From Prauserella alba (GTDB lineage Bacteria > Actinomycetota > Actinomycetes > Mycobacteriales > Pseudonocardiaceae): a stretch of DNA of 64,000 nt. The stretch's first letter is position 1, and every line of letters begins with the position of its first letter. The stretch covers positions 1,042,841-1,106,840 of the forward strand of contig NZ_JAMTCH010000003.1 of the NCBI RefSeq assembly GCF_024171735.1. Direction: 5' to 3'. Shown here one piece after another: positions 35,337 to 44,017 of this stretch. The notes beneath the pieces were generated by a model. The model did no database searches. It saw only the letters and a program-made list of their open reading frames with translations, and was not told the DNA's origin. Position numbers and translations under genes: made by a program.

Positions 35337-36278
35337 ATGGCTCTAGACGAGGCCACCAGTTCACTGCTCGCCCAGCTCGCCGAATCCGGACAGCCGCCCA
35401 TCCACGAGATGGATCCGGAGCAGGCCCGCGGCATCACCGCCGCGCTGCGGGAGATGTACGGCCCCGGGCCGGACATGGCGAGGGTCGAGAACCGGTCGAT
35501 CGAACTGCCGGGCCGGTCCCTACCGGTGCAGATCCTCGTGCCGAATGCCGCACCGCGTGGCGTCATCGTCTACTACCACGGCGGCGGCTGGGTGATCGGC
35601 AGGATCGGGGAGTTCGAGACCCTCGGCAGGAAGCTCGCCGACAAGACCGGGTGTGCCGTGGTGCTGGTCGACTACCGGCTCGCGCCCGAACACCGCTATC
35701 CCGCCGCAGCCGACGACGCGTGGGACTCGCTGCGGTGGGTCGATGCCCACCTCGACGAGATCGCGGGCGCGCGGGTGCCGCTGATCGCCGCGGGCGACAG
35801 TGCGGGCGGGAATCTCGCCGCGACCGTGGCTCGGAAATCCGCCCACACAGCCCGTTCCGGTGATCCGGAGGTCTCCCAGCAGGTCCTCGTGTACCCGGTC
35901 ACCGACTGCGACTTCGACAACTCGTCCTACGCGGATCCCGAGAATCAGCTGATGGTCAGCCGGGACGCGATGATCTGGTTCTGGGATCACTATGCCGACG
36001 CCGCGCAGCGCGCCGACGCCGACGCCTGCCCAGCGAAGGCCGGGGACCTCTCGGGGCAGGCGCCCGCCGTCGTGGTGACCGCCGAGCACGACGTCCTGCG
36101 GGACGAGGGCGAGGCCTACGCGAAGGCGCTCGAGGCCGCGGGCGTCCCGGTCCGCCATCGGCGGTTCCCCGGTCAGATGCACGGTTTCTTCACGATGGTC
36201 AACGTGCTGCCCGGCAGTGCCGAGGGGATCGACTACGTCGCGGCGGAGATCGACCGCCACCTGTCGGGCGCGGCCTGA
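35337..36278 (+). CDS. HSL-type (family IV) alpha/beta hydrolase esterase/lactonase
   Basis: 313 aa. Oxyanion-hole HGGGW (81-85), nucleophile GDSAGG with S155, acid in TAEHDVLRDEG and His in GQMHGFF give the full hormone-sensitive-lipase triad. The ATG follows AAAGGGG. It stands directly before a Baeyer-Villiger monooxygenase, the same partnership as ChnC/ChnB in cyclohexanone breakdown. The likely reaction is therefore hydrolysis of the ester or lactone made by that enzyme; this role is inferred from context. Confidence 0.9.
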   Translation: MALDEATSSLLAQLAESGQPPIHEMDPEQARGITAALREMYGPGPDMARVENRSIELPGRSLPVQILVPNAAPRGVIVYYHGGGWVIGRIGEFETLGRKLADKTGCAVVLVDYRLAPEHRYPAAADDAWDSLRWVDAHLDEIAGARVPLIAAGDSAGGNLAATVARKSAHTARSGDPEVSQQVLVYPVTDCDFDNSSYADPENQLMVSRDAMIWFWDHYADAAQRADADACPAKAGDLSGQAPAVVVTAEHDVLRDEGEAYAKALEAAGVPVRHRRFPGQMHGFFTMVNVLPGSAEGIDYVAAEIDRHLSGAA

Positions 36279-36324
36279 CCCCGCCGGCGTCGTCGCCGCT
36301 CCGGCTTGCCCGACCCGGTCCGAG

Positions 36325-36345
36325 GTGCGCCCGAAGTGGGCGCAC
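36325..36345 (+). promoter_or_regulatory. 21-nt hairpin between esterase and BVMO genes
   Basis: GTGCGCCC (36325-36332), a 5-nt loop and GGGCGCAC (36338-36345) form a perfect stem, with no T-tract. It sits 50 nt upstream of the BVMO ATG in a 117-bp gap. It could be an mRNA processing or stability element, or an operator for an internal promoter. Confidence 0.4.
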
Positions 36346-36395
36346 GTCCGTTGCTCTTCCGCCTGTCCGCCCGTCGAATGTGAGGACATCGCTCC

Positions 36396-38012
36396 ATGTC
36401 TGCTACCAGGAATCTGCCGACCGAACTGGACGCCGTCATCGTGGGTGCCGGGTTCTCCGGCCTGTACCAGCTGTACAAGCTCCGGCAGCTGGGCATGCGC
36501 GTGAAGGTCGTCGAAGCGGGCTCCGACATCGGCGGCACGTGGTACTGGAACCGGTATCCCGGTGCCCGCTGCGACGTCGAGAGCATGCACTACTCCTACT
36601 CGTTCGACCCCGAGCTCGAACAGGAGTGGGAGTGGACGGAGAAATACCCGAGCCAGCCCGAGATCCTCGCCTACATCCACCACGTGGCCGACCGGCACGA
36701 CCTGCGCAAGGACGTCGTGCTGGACACGAAGGTCACTTCGGCGCACTACGACGAGGACAGTGCACTATGGACGGTACGGACCGAGGACGGCCAGGAGGTC
36801 GGCGCCCGGTACTGCATCATGGCGGTGGGCTGCCTGTCCGTTCCCAAGAAGCCCGAGGTGCCCGGACTCGAACGGTTCCGCGGCGACTGGTACCACACGT
36901 GTGACTGGCCCGAGTCCGGTGTGGACTTCACGGGCCGCCGGGTGGCCGTCATCGGGACCGGCTCGTCCGGCATCCAGGCCATCCCGATCATCGCGCAGCA
37001 GGCGAGCGAGCTGACGGTGTTCCAGCGGACCCCGAACTTCAGCCTGCCGACGTTCAACGGCCCCATCGACCGTGAGATGGTCGCCGACATCAAGTCCCGC
37101 TACCGCGCGATCCGCGAGGAGAGCAGGCAGTCCGGCTTCGGCATCGCGATCGAACCGCCGACCCGCTCCGCGCTGGAGGTCGACCCCGGCGAACGGCATC
37201 GCAACTACGAGGAGCGCTGGCAGCGCGGCAACCTCACGGGCGTACTCCAGGCCTACACGGACCTGCTCGCGGACGAAGAGGCCAACGAGACGGCCGCCGA
37301 GTTCGTCCGCGGGAAGATCCGCGAGATCGTCGACGATCCGGACACGGCCGAGAAACTGTGCCCGAAGGGCTACGCCTTCGGCACCAAGCGGCCCTGCCTC
37401 GACACCGGCTACTACGAGACGTTCAACGCCGACCACGTGCAGCTGGCCGACCTGAGGGAGACTCCGCTGGTCGAGATCACCGAGAAGGGTGTGCGCACCA
37501 GCGACCGCGAGTACGAGGTCGACAGCCTGGTGCTGGCCACGGGTTTCGACGCCATGACGGGTGCCCTGCTGAACATCGACATCCGCGGCAGGGGCGGGCA
37601 GCCGCTCCGGGAGAAGTGGCAGGACGGGCCCGCGCTGTACCTGGGCCTGAACCCGGCGGGTTTCCCGAACCTGTTCACGATCACCGGCCCCGGCAGTCCG
37701 TCGGTGCTGTCGAACATGATCGTCTCGATCGAGCAGCACGTCGAATGGATCACCGACCTGGTGGACCACATGCGGCGCGGGGAACTGCGCACCGTCGAGG
37801 CGACGGAGACGGCGGAGAAGGAGTGGACCGACCACGTGCGCGAGGTCGGCGACATGACGCTCTATCCGAAGACCGATTCCTGGTACATGGGCGCGAACGT
37901 GCCCGGCAAACCCCGGTTGCTCATGGCCTACCTCGGCGGGGTCGGCCCGTACTGGCAGAAGTGCCAGGAGGTCGCGGCCAACGACTACGAGGGCTTCGCG
38001 CTGAGCGCGTGA
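36396..38012 (+). CDS. type I Baeyer-Villiger monooxygenase (flavoprotein)
   Basis: 538 aa. FAD-binding VIVGAGFSGLYQLYKL (14-29), GTWYWNRYPGARCDVES (47-63), the BVMO fingerprint FRGDWYHTCDW (161-171, FxGxxxHxxxW) and NADPH-binding IGTGSSGIQ (186-194) are all intact. It inserts oxygen next to a ketone carbonyl to give an ester or lactone. The length and the WYWNRYPG motif resemble cyclohexanone/cyclopentanone-type enzymes; the true ketone is unknown. It follows the esterase, and the EthD gene begins 20 nt after its stop. Confidence 0.94.
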   Translation: MSATRNLPTELDAVIVGAGFSGLYQLYKLRQLGMRVKVVEAGSDIGGTWYWNRYPGARCDVESMHYSYSFDPELEQEWEWTEKYPSQPEILAYIHHVADRHDLRKDVVLDTKVTSAHYDEDSALWTVRTEDGQEVGARYCIMAVGCLSVPKKPEVPGLERFRGDWYHTCDWPESGVDFTGRRVAVIGTGSSGIQAIPIIAQQASELTVFQRTPNFSLPTFNGPIDREMVADIKSRYRAIREESRQSGFGIAIEPPTRSALEVDPGERHRNYEERWQRGNLTGVLQAYTDLLADEEANETAAEFVRGKIREIVDDPDTAEKLCPKGYAFGTKRPCLDTGYYETFNADHVQLADLRETPLVEITEKGVRTSDREYEVDSLVLATGFDAMTGALLNIDIRGRGGQPLREKWQDGPALYLGLNPAGFPNLFTITGPGSPSVLSNMIVSIEQHVEWITDLVDHMRRGELRTVEATETAEKEWTDHVREVGDMTLYPKTDSWYMGANVPGKPRLLMAYLGGVGPYWQKCQEVAANDYEGFALSA

Positions 38013-38032
38013 CGTCCGGGAGGAGAGAATCG

Positions 38033-38356
38033 ATGTTCCGCATCACCGTGCACTACCACCACCCGGACGATCCGGAGAAGTTCCTCGAGCACTATCGGTC
38101 CACGCACGCGGTGCTGGCGGCGAAGCTGCCGGGGCTGCGCTCCTACGGCTGGGGGCGGACCACCACGTTCGACGGTTCGACGCCCGAGCATTTCCTCGTC
38201 GCCGTCATGGAGTGGAACAGCAAGGACGAGTGCGCCGCTGCGTTCGGTTCGCCCGAAGGCCAAGCGGCGCAGGCCGACATGGCCAACTTCGCCGGAGCCG
38301 GTGCCGACGTCAACTTCCACGAGGTCGTCGACGTCGCGCCAACGGGGAGTGCCTGA
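38033..38356 (+). CDS. EthD-family ferredoxin-fold protein
   Basis: 107 aa, ATG behind GGGAGGAGAG. FRITVHYHHPDDPEKFLEHYRSTHAVLAAKLPGLRSYGWGR is the EthD dimeric alpha/beta-barrel pattern, with the conserved YxxxH (here YRSTHA). EthD proteins accompany monooxygenases in degradation clusters; some are required for the activity without a known mechanism. It lies between the BVMO and the first SnoaL-like gene, all within a few bases. Confidence 0.87.
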   Translation: MFRITVHYHHPDDPEKFLEHYRSTHAVLAAKLPGLRSYGWGRTTTFDGSTPEHFLVAVMEWNSKDECAAAFGSPEGQAAQADMANFAGAGADVNFHEVVDVAPTGSA

Positions 38357-38357
38357 C

Positions 38358-38813
38358 ATGGGCACCGCGATCGACGACGACCTCGCCGTCCGGCTGGACC
38401 GCGTGGAGGCGATCGAGGAGATCCGGCGCGGGCTGCACGGCTACGCGCACGCGTTCGACAAGCGGGACCTGCCCTGGTTCCTGTCGCTCTGGACCGAGGA
38501 CGCGACGTGGTCGCCGGGGCCGGACGTGGTGTTCCGCGGCCGTGACGGGATCCGGGACGGTACCTCCGCCATGTGGGAGTCCGTGCCCGCATCCCACCAC
38601 TGGTCGGTCAACTCGGTGATCGACGTCGACGTGGTCGGCGGCACCGCCACGTCCGTGACCGACGTGCTGGCGATGGCCGGCACCGCCGACGGCTGGGCAC
38701 AGACCGCGGCGACCTATCGCGACCTGCTGCGCAGGGTCGACGGCCGCTGGCGCATCGCCAAGCGCGAGACCGACATCCACCGCGCCGTCCCCGTCGCGGA
38801 CCCGTCGACCTGA
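38358..38813 (+). CDS. SnoaL-like/NTF2-fold protein 1
   Basis: 151 aa, beginning 1 nt after the EthD stop. IEEIRRGLHGYAHAFDKRDLPWFLSLWTEDATWSPG followed by FRGRDGIRD is the SnoaL_4 pattern. The fold serves isomerases, dehydratases and cyclases acting on cyclic ketones and steroids, but also non-catalytic proteins. H82-H83-W84 (SHHWSVN) occurs at a position often lining the pocket. The reaction is unknown; it is one of four such genes in this operon. Confidence 0.83.
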   Translation: MGTAIDDDLAVRLDRVEAIEEIRRGLHGYAHAFDKRDLPWFLSLWTEDATWSPGPDVVFRGRDGIRDGTSAMWESVPASHHWSVNSVIDVDVVGGTATSVTDVLAMAGTADGWAQTAATYRDLLRRVDGRWRIAKRETDIHRAVPVADPST

Positions 38814-38872
38814 ACTGAGGGCGGCACGCGCCGCAGGCGGCGACGCTCCACACCGGACCGAAAGGACGATCG

Positions 38873-39991
38873 ATGAAGACCAAGGGCGCGCTCCTGTGGG
38901 AGCCGGGAACGCAATCGGGCTGGTCGGTCGAGGAGATCGAACTCGACCCGCCGAAGCAGACGGAGGCGACGGTGAAACTCGCCGCGTCGGGCATCTGCCA
39001 CAGCGACGACCACCTCGACACGGGCGACATCCCGCTCGACTGGGCCCCGATCCTCGGCGGGCACGAGGGTGCCGGGGTGGTCACCGAGGTCGGTGACCAC
39101 GTGGCCGAGCTGCAGGTCGGCGATCATGTCGTCTGTTCCTTCCTGCCCTCGTGCGGCAAGTGCTCGATGTGCGTCGCGGGCAAGGCCAACATGTGCGCGC
39201 TCGGGGCGGGCGTGCTCGCCGGGACGTCGCCGGACGGGACGCACCGCATCCACGCTCGTGGGCAGGGCGTCGGCGCCATGTCGTACCTCGGCACGTTCGC
39301 GCCGTACGTCACGGTTCCCACAGACGCACTGGTGAAGATCGACAAGGACATTCCGCTCGACAAGGCCGCGCTCATCGGGTGCGGCGTGCCCACGGGGTGG
39401 GGCTCGACGATGTATGCGGCCGAACTGCAGCTCGGCGACGTCGTCGTGATCTTCGGGGTCGGCGGTGTCGGCATGAACGCCGTCCAGGGCGCCCGGCACC
39501 GTGGCGCGAAGGCGATCATCGCGGTCGACCCGGTGGACTACAAACGAGAGCGGGCACCGGAGTTCGGTGCGACGCACACCGCGGCCACGGCGGCGGAAGC
39601 GGCGCAGCTCGTCGACAACATGACGAACGGGCAGGGCGCCGACCGGGTGATCGTCACCGTGGGAGTCGCCTACGGCTCGATCCTCGAACCGGCACAGGCG
39701 ATGACCCGGCGCGGCGGTGTGCTGGTGTTGACGGCGGCGGCTCCCGTGCTGCAGCGCGACGTCGAGTTCGACATGTTCACGTTCGCGATGTCGGGCAAGC
39801 GGTTGCAGGGCACGCTCTACGGCTCCACCAACGCGCGCAACGACATCCCGCTGATCGCCGACCTGTACCGGCGCGACGAGATGAAGCTCGACGAGCTGAT
39901 CACGCGCACCTACGCGCTGGAGGACATCAACACCGCCTTCCAGGACCTGCGCGAGGGCAAGAACATCCGCGGCGTCATCGCCTACGACTGA
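38873..39991 (+). CDS. NDMA-dependent zinc alcohol dehydrogenase (Rxyl_3153-like family)
   Basis: 372 aa zinc-type MDR dehydrogenase. The catalytic zinc region is ASGICHSDDH, the structural zinc cysteines are in PSCGKCSMCVAGKANMC, and the nucleotide-binding motif is FGVGGVGMN. Overall layout and ends (MKTKGALLWEPG, NIRGVIAYD) match the NDMA-dependent alcohol dehydrogenases that hold NAD tightly and are associated with the mycofactocin redox cofactor. ATG after a GAAAGGACG site. It could oxidise the alcohol released by the BVMO/esterase pair. Confidence 0.88.
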   Translation: MKTKGALLWEPGTQSGWSVEEIELDPPKQTEATVKLAASGICHSDDHLDTGDIPLDWAPILGGHEGAGVVTEVGDHVAELQVGDHVVCSFLPSCGKCSMCVAGKANMCALGAGVLAGTSPDGTHRIHARGQGVGAMSYLGTFAPYVTVPTDALVKIDKDIPLDKAALIGCGVPTGWGSTMYAAELQLGDVVVIFGVGGVGMNAVQGARHRGAKAIIAVDPVDYKRERAPEFGATHTAATAAEAAQLVDNMTNGQGADRVIVTVGVAYGSILEPAQAMTRRGGVLVLTAAAPVLQRDVEFDMFTFAMSGKRLQGTLYGSTNARNDIPLIADLYRRDEMKLDELITRTYALEDINTAFQDLREGKNIRGVIAYD

Positions 39992-40003
39992 GGGCGGCAG
40001 GCG

Positions 40004-40432
40004 ATGGACGAGCAGACCGCCGCGCGGCACGAGATCATGGAACTGTCACACCGATACGCCCGTGGCCTCGACCGCTTCGATCCGGCAGAGGCGTTGTCGG
40101 CGTTCAGCGACGACGCCGTGTGGGACGCGACGCCGGTCGGGTTGGAGCGCTTCGAGGGCAGGGAGGCGATCCGCGGCTTCTTCGAACGGGACGCGGCGGC
40201 GGTGGCCGACCAGTTCCACATCATCACCAACCACATCGTCGAGTTCGACGGCCCGGACACCGCCCGCGGCACGAACTACGTGTTCTCCGAGGGGCATTCC
40301 ACCTCGGGCGCGAAGTTCCGGGCGGCTGCGCTCAACGAGGACACCTACGTCCGCACCGCGGCCGGGTGGCGGATCTCCTCCCGGGTGATCTCGGCACTCA
40401 CCCCGCCGGAACTGGAGGGCTTCGAGGCATGA
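40004..40432 (+). CDS. SnoaL-like/NTF2-fold protein 2
   Basis: 142 aa, starting 12 nt after the dehydrogenase. HEIMELSHRYARGLDRFDPAEALSAFSDDAVWDA and EGREAIRGFFERD fit SnoaL_4; FHIITNHIVEFDG supplies a pocket histidine. The layout resembles BaiE-like dehydratases and hydroxysteroid-type isomerases, without proof of either. Stop overlaps the next start by 4 nt, so the two SnoaL-like proteins are made together and could form a heteromer. Confidence 0.82.
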   Translation: MDEQTAARHEIMELSHRYARGLDRFDPAEALSAFSDDAVWDATPVGLERFEGREAIRGFFERDAAAVADQFHIITNHIVEFDGPDTARGTNYVFSEGHSTSGAKFRAAALNEDTYVRTAAGWRISSRVISALTPPELEGFEA

Positions 40433-40866
40433 CCGCAACGGCCGACACCGACATCGGACGCAGGCTCATCACCGCCTATCTCGACGCGGTGGGATCGCTC
40501 GACGTCTCCGCGATCCCCGGGCTGTTCCACGAGGACGGTGTGCTCGACATCCCGTACGCCCCCGAGGGAATTCCGGCGCGGTTGCGGGGCCGCGCGGCGA
40601 TCGCGGAGTTCTATTCGGGTCTGCCGGACCTGGTGACACCCATGAACTTCGCGTCGTACCGGATCAACGAGCTCGACGTTCCCGGCGAGTTCGTCGCCGA
40701 GTACACATCGGACGCCTCGGTGCGGACCACCGGGCTGCCGTACCGCAACACCTACATCGCGCGGGTGACGGTGCGGGGCGACCGGATCGCCCGGTTCGCC
40801 GAGTTCTTCGATCCGATCCCGCTGGTCGTCGCGCTCGGCGGCACGGTCACGCCCGCGGGGTCCTGA
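40429..40866 (+). CDS. SnoaL-like/NTF2-fold protein 3
   Basis: 145 aa, with an ATGA overlap with the preceding gene. LITAYLDAVGSLDVSAIPGLFHEDGVLDIPYAPEGIPARLRGRAAIAEFYSGLP is a SnoaL/ketosteroid-isomerase-like start, and RIARFAEFFDPIPLV is the typical C-terminal strand. It belongs to a different SnoaL branch from the other three. No catalytic residue can be assigned by eye. Confidence 0.83.
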   Translation: MTATADTDIGRRLITAYLDAVGSLDVSAIPGLFHEDGVLDIPYAPEGIPARLRGRAAIAEFYSGLPDLVTPMNFASYRINELDVPGEFVAEYTSDASVRTTGLPYRNTYIARVTVRGDRIARFAEFFDPIPLVVALGGTVTPAGS

Positions 40867-40972
40867 CCCGCCCGACTCGCACCGACCCGCTCCGGCCGGC
40901 TCGGCCGGCCGCATGGCGCAACCCCGTCTGCACGAGAACTCCGTATCCCCACCAGAACCAGGAGGCCGGAAC

Positions 40973-41389
40973 ATGGGAATCGCCGACGAACGTGCCGCGA
41001 TCGAGAACTTGCTCGGCGTGTACACCTTCGCCTACGACGAGAACGACATGACGGCGATGGCCGGCTGCTTCACCGCCGACGCCGTGATGTCGATGCGGGT
41101 CGCCGACGGCGACCTGGTCGGCCCGTTCGAGGGCCGGGACCAGATCGTGGGCCTGATGGAGAAGTCACTGGCGTCGCAGGACGACCAGCGCCGTCACCTG
41201 GTGTCGAACGTGGTCGTGCGCGACCTCACCGACAGCAGCGCCACGGTGACGTCCTACCTGACGTTGATCTCCATCGCAGGGCAGACGCTCACCGTGCTGT
41301 CGACGGCACGCTACGAGGACGAGCTCGCCCGCGAGGACGGCGCATGGCGGTTCACCCGGCGGCACGTGCAGCTCGACCTGCCGTACTGA
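40973..41389 (+). CDS. SnoaL-like/NTF2-fold protein 4
   Basis: 138 aa. ATG 40973 is chosen because AGGAGG lies 7 nt upstream; an in-frame ATG 60 nt earlier has none. ERAAIENLLGVYTFAYDENDMTAMAGCFTADAVMSM and FEGRDQIVGLM are SnoaL_4-like; RRHLVSNVVV and GAWRFTRRHVQLDLPY complete the domain. It directly precedes the acyl-CoA ligase gene. Function unknown. Confidence 0.82.
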   Translation: MGIADERAAIENLLGVYTFAYDENDMTAMAGCFTADAVMSMRVADGDLVGPFEGRDQIVGLMEKSLASQDDQRRHLVSNVVVRDLTDSSATVTSYLTLISIAGQTLTVLSTARYEDELAREDGAWRFTRRHVQLDLPY

Positions 41390-41422
41390 CGTGACCGGGT
41401 CCAGGGACGGATCGGAGGAACC

Positions 41423-43018
41423 GTGGCCAATCAGGGTTTGATCCCCGCGAAGTGGGCGGCGCTGACGCCCGGCGGGCAGGCGATCTACGACGTGACCGCC
41501 GAGCGGAGGCTCACCTGGCGGCGGTTCGACGATCTCGTGCGGCGGCTGGCCAACGGTCTGCTCGCCCGTGGGCTGGCGCCGGGGGACCGGGTCGCCGTGC
41601 TGTCGCGCAACTGCGTGGAGTACCAGGCGCTGTACTTCGCGGCGGGCCGTGCCGGGCTGGTGCTGCAACCGCTGAACTGGCGGCTCGCCGCACCCGAGCT
41701 GGCCACGATCGTGGCCGACGCCGCCCCGCGGGCGCTCATCGCCGAGGCCGAGTGGTCGGGCGTGGTCGACGAGTTGTGCCGCACGGTGGACGTGCCGCAC
41801 GTGCTGCGGTTCGGGCCGGACGGCGACGGCGGGCTGGAAGAGCTCGTCGAGGCCGCCTCGGACGAGGAACCCGCCTTCTCGGCGAAGATCGGTGACGACG
41901 ATCCGTTCTTCATCCTCTACACCGGCGGCACGACCGGGCAGGCGAAAGGTGCCCTGCACTCGCACCGGAGTGCGGCCGCCGGGATGCTGAACCAGACGGT
42001 CGCCGAGCGCATCGTGCCCTCCGACGTGTACCTGCTGACCGGACAGCTGTTCCACATTCCCGTCGTGCTCGCGATGAACTATCTCAAGCACGGCTGCCCG
42101 CTCGTCATGATGAACTTCGAGGCGAAGCGGGCACTGGAGGTGATCGAGGCCGAACGGGTGTCGGCGCTGCTCGGCATCACCACGATGCTGAACTGGATGA
42201 TGGCCGTCGAGGGGTTCGAGCGGTACGACCTCTCGAGCCTGCGCAACATCCAGTACGGTGGCGGCCCGATGCCCTCGGCGATCGTGCGCCAGGCCCTGGA
42301 GGCGTTCCCCTGCACCCTGATCCAGGGGTACGGGCAGACCGAGGGCTCGACGATGTGCTTCCTGTCGCAGGAGGATCACACGTCCGCGGTCGCGGGTGTC
42401 CGCCCGGAGCGGCTGCAGTCCTGTGGCCGAGAGGGTTTCGGCACGCAGGTGCGGGTGGTCGACGAGACCGGCCGGGACGTGCCGCAGGACGGGCGCACAC
42501 CGGGGCAGATCATCGTCCGGTCCGAGGCGAACATGCTCGGCTACTGGAACCGGCCCGACCTGACCGCCGAGACGCTGCGGGGCGGGGGCGCCCCCGACAG
42601 CAGGGGCGTCGCCACCCGGGGAGGGTGGATGTGGACCGGCGACATCGCGACGTGGGACGAGGACCGCTACGTCTACATCGTCGACCGCTCGAAGGACATG
42701 ATCATCTCCGGCGGCGAGAACATCTTCAGCGTGCAGGTCGAGGAGGCCATCGCACGGCATCCGGCGGTGCTGGAGTGCGCCGTGATCGGCGTGCCCGACG
42801 ACGAGTGGGGCGAGTCGGTGAAGGCCGTCGTCGTGCTGAAATCGGGACAGCGTGTCACGGAGGAGGAGATCATCGAACAGGCGCGGAAGCACCTCGCCGG
42901 GTACCAGAAGCCGAGATCGGTCGACTTCGTGACCGAGTTGCCGAAGGCCCCGACGGGCAAGATCCTCAAACGGGAGCTGCGTGAGCCCTACTGGGCAGAC
43001 AGGGAGCGGGATGTCTGA
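41423..43018 (+). CDS. AMP-dependent acyl-CoA synthetase 1
   Basis: 531 aa ANL-superfamily ligase. The P-loop is YTGGTTGQAKG, A5 is QGYGQTEGS, A7 MWTGDIA, A8 DRSKDMIISGGENIFSVQVE, and the A10 lysine is in APTGKILKRELR. It activates a carboxylic acid as acyl-adenylate, then CoA thioester. GTG start with GGAGG 5 nt upstream. Overlap with the next gene places it at the head of a beta-oxidation-like segment (dehydratases, thioesterase). Confidence 0.92.
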   Translation: MANQGLIPAKWAALTPGGQAIYDVTAERRLTWRRFDDLVRRLANGLLARGLAPGDRVAVLSRNCVEYQALYFAAGRAGLVLQPLNWRLAAPELATIVADAAPRALIAEAEWSGVVDELCRTVDVPHVLRFGPDGDGGLEELVEAASDEEPAFSAKIGDDDPFFILYTGGTTGQAKGALHSHRSAAAGMLNQTVAERIVPSDVYLLTGQLFHIPVVLAMNYLKHGCPLVMMNFEAKRALEVIEAERVSALLGITTMLNWMMAVEGFERYDLSSLRNIQYGGGPMPSAIVRQALEAFPCTLIQGYGQTEGSTMCFLSQEDHTSAVAGVRPERLQSCGREGFGTQVRVVDETGRDVPQDGRTPGQIIVRSEANMLGYWNRPDLTAETLRGGGAPDSRGVATRGGWMWTGDIATWDEDRYVYIVDRSKDMIISGGENIFSVQVEEAIARHPAVLECAVIGVPDDEWGESVKAVVVLKSGQRVTEEEIIEQARKHLAGYQKPRSVDFVTELPKAPTGKILKRELREPYWADRERDV

Positions 43019-43514
43019 GCCGGCGGGCGAGAGGCCCGAGGTGACGGCCGACGACGTCGCCGCGCAGGTCGGCCGGTCGTTCCCCGGCGGGGAGTTCACC
43101 GTCGAGCGGTGGTTCGCGTGGCTGCTGGCCGACGCGGCGCTGGAACAGCCCCGCGCGTCGGTGTCGGACGGAGCGGTGCCGGAGGGATCGGGCGACGAGC
43201 TCGCGCATCCGTTGCTGGCGTGGACCGCGGCGACGCAGGCGATGGGCGTCACGTGGGACGAGCTGTTCGCGTGGTTCGGTTCGAGTGCCGACGACGGTCC
43301 GATGTTCGGCGAGCACGAGACGGTGTGGCATGCGCCGATGCGCGTGGGCCGCACCTATCTCGTGTCCGGTGAGATCACCTCGGCCGATCGCAAGTCCGGC
43401 CGCAGCGGGATGTTCGACGTGATCGGCTACGCGTTTCGGCTGCACGACAAGGAGGGCGGCGCCCATGTGGCCGACTGCTGGAACTCGCTGATCCTGCCGA
43501 GGAGGCACTCGTGA
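43011..43514 (+). CDS. MaoC/FAS1-like dehydratase domain protein (hotdog subunit 1)
   Basis: 167 aa; ATG overlaps the ligase stop by 8 nt. FGEHETVWHAPMRVGRTYLVSGEITSADRKSGRSGMFDVIGYAFRLHD resembles the N-terminal hotdog of MaoC-type hydratases. It lacks the D-x4-H catalytic motif present in the next protein, so it is probably the structural half of a two-subunit hydratase, as in HadAB or ChsH1/ChsH2 systems. It overlaps the next gene by 4 nt. Confidence 0.75.
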   Translation: MSEPAGERPEVTADDVAAQVGRSFPGGEFTVERWFAWLLADAALEQPRASVSDGAVPEGSGDELAHPLLAWTAATQAMGVTWDELFAWFGSSADDGPMFGEHETVWHAPMRVGRTYLVSGEITSADRKSGRSGMFDVIGYAFRLHDKEGGAHVADCWNSLILPRRHS

Positions 43515-44017
43515 GCGGCCAGGACGACGACGTGACGGCCCGCCCGGGAGACGATGCGGCCGTGGCCCGTCGCGGCGGGCCGCTCGCGCCGGGCATGCGG
43601 CTACCGGACCGGGACGTACCGGAGGTCGACGCCGGGAGGATGAAGACCACGGCGGCGTTGCTGCGGGATCCCACGCCGATCCACTGGGACACCGCGGCGC
43701 TGCGGGAGCTCGGCATGGGCGAGCGCGCGATCAACCAGGGGCCGCTGAACATGGCGTACGTGATGAACATGTTGGCAGGGTTCGCGGGCGGGCACGACCG
43801 GGTGCGGAGGCTGCGCGTGCGCTTCCGCGGCAACGTGCGTGCGGGCGACCGGCTGCGCGCGGGCGGCGTCGTCACCGGCGTGCGCCCCGGGCAGGGCGAG
43901 CGCGGCGGCGAGACCCTGTGCGACTGCGACGTCGAGCTGTCCGTAGTGGACGGCGACCCGGTGCTGACGGGCACCGCGACCGTGGCACTGCCGGAGGAGG
44001 GGAGCGACGATGAGTGA
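43511..44017 (+). CDS. MaoC-like (R)-enoyl-CoA hydratase (hotdog subunit 2)
   Basis: 168 aa. RDPTPIHWD carries the hydratase-2 catalytic pair D53-x4-H58, and NQGPLNMAYVMNMLAGFAG follows as in MaoC proteins. A Pro/Asp-rich stretch of about 30 residues precedes the domain. GTG start overlaps subunit 1 by 4 nt and its stop overlaps the thioesterase by 8 nt. It probably hydrates an enoyl-CoA arising from the ligase product. Confidence 0.82.
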   Translation: MSGQDDDVTARPGDDAAVARRGGPLAPGMRLPDRDVPEVDAGRMKTTAALLRDPTPIHWDTAALRELGMGERAINQGPLNMAYVMNMLAGFAGGHDRVRRLRVRFRGNVRAGDRLRAGGVVTGVRPGQGERGGETLCDCDVELSVVDGDPVLTGTATVALPEEGSDDE

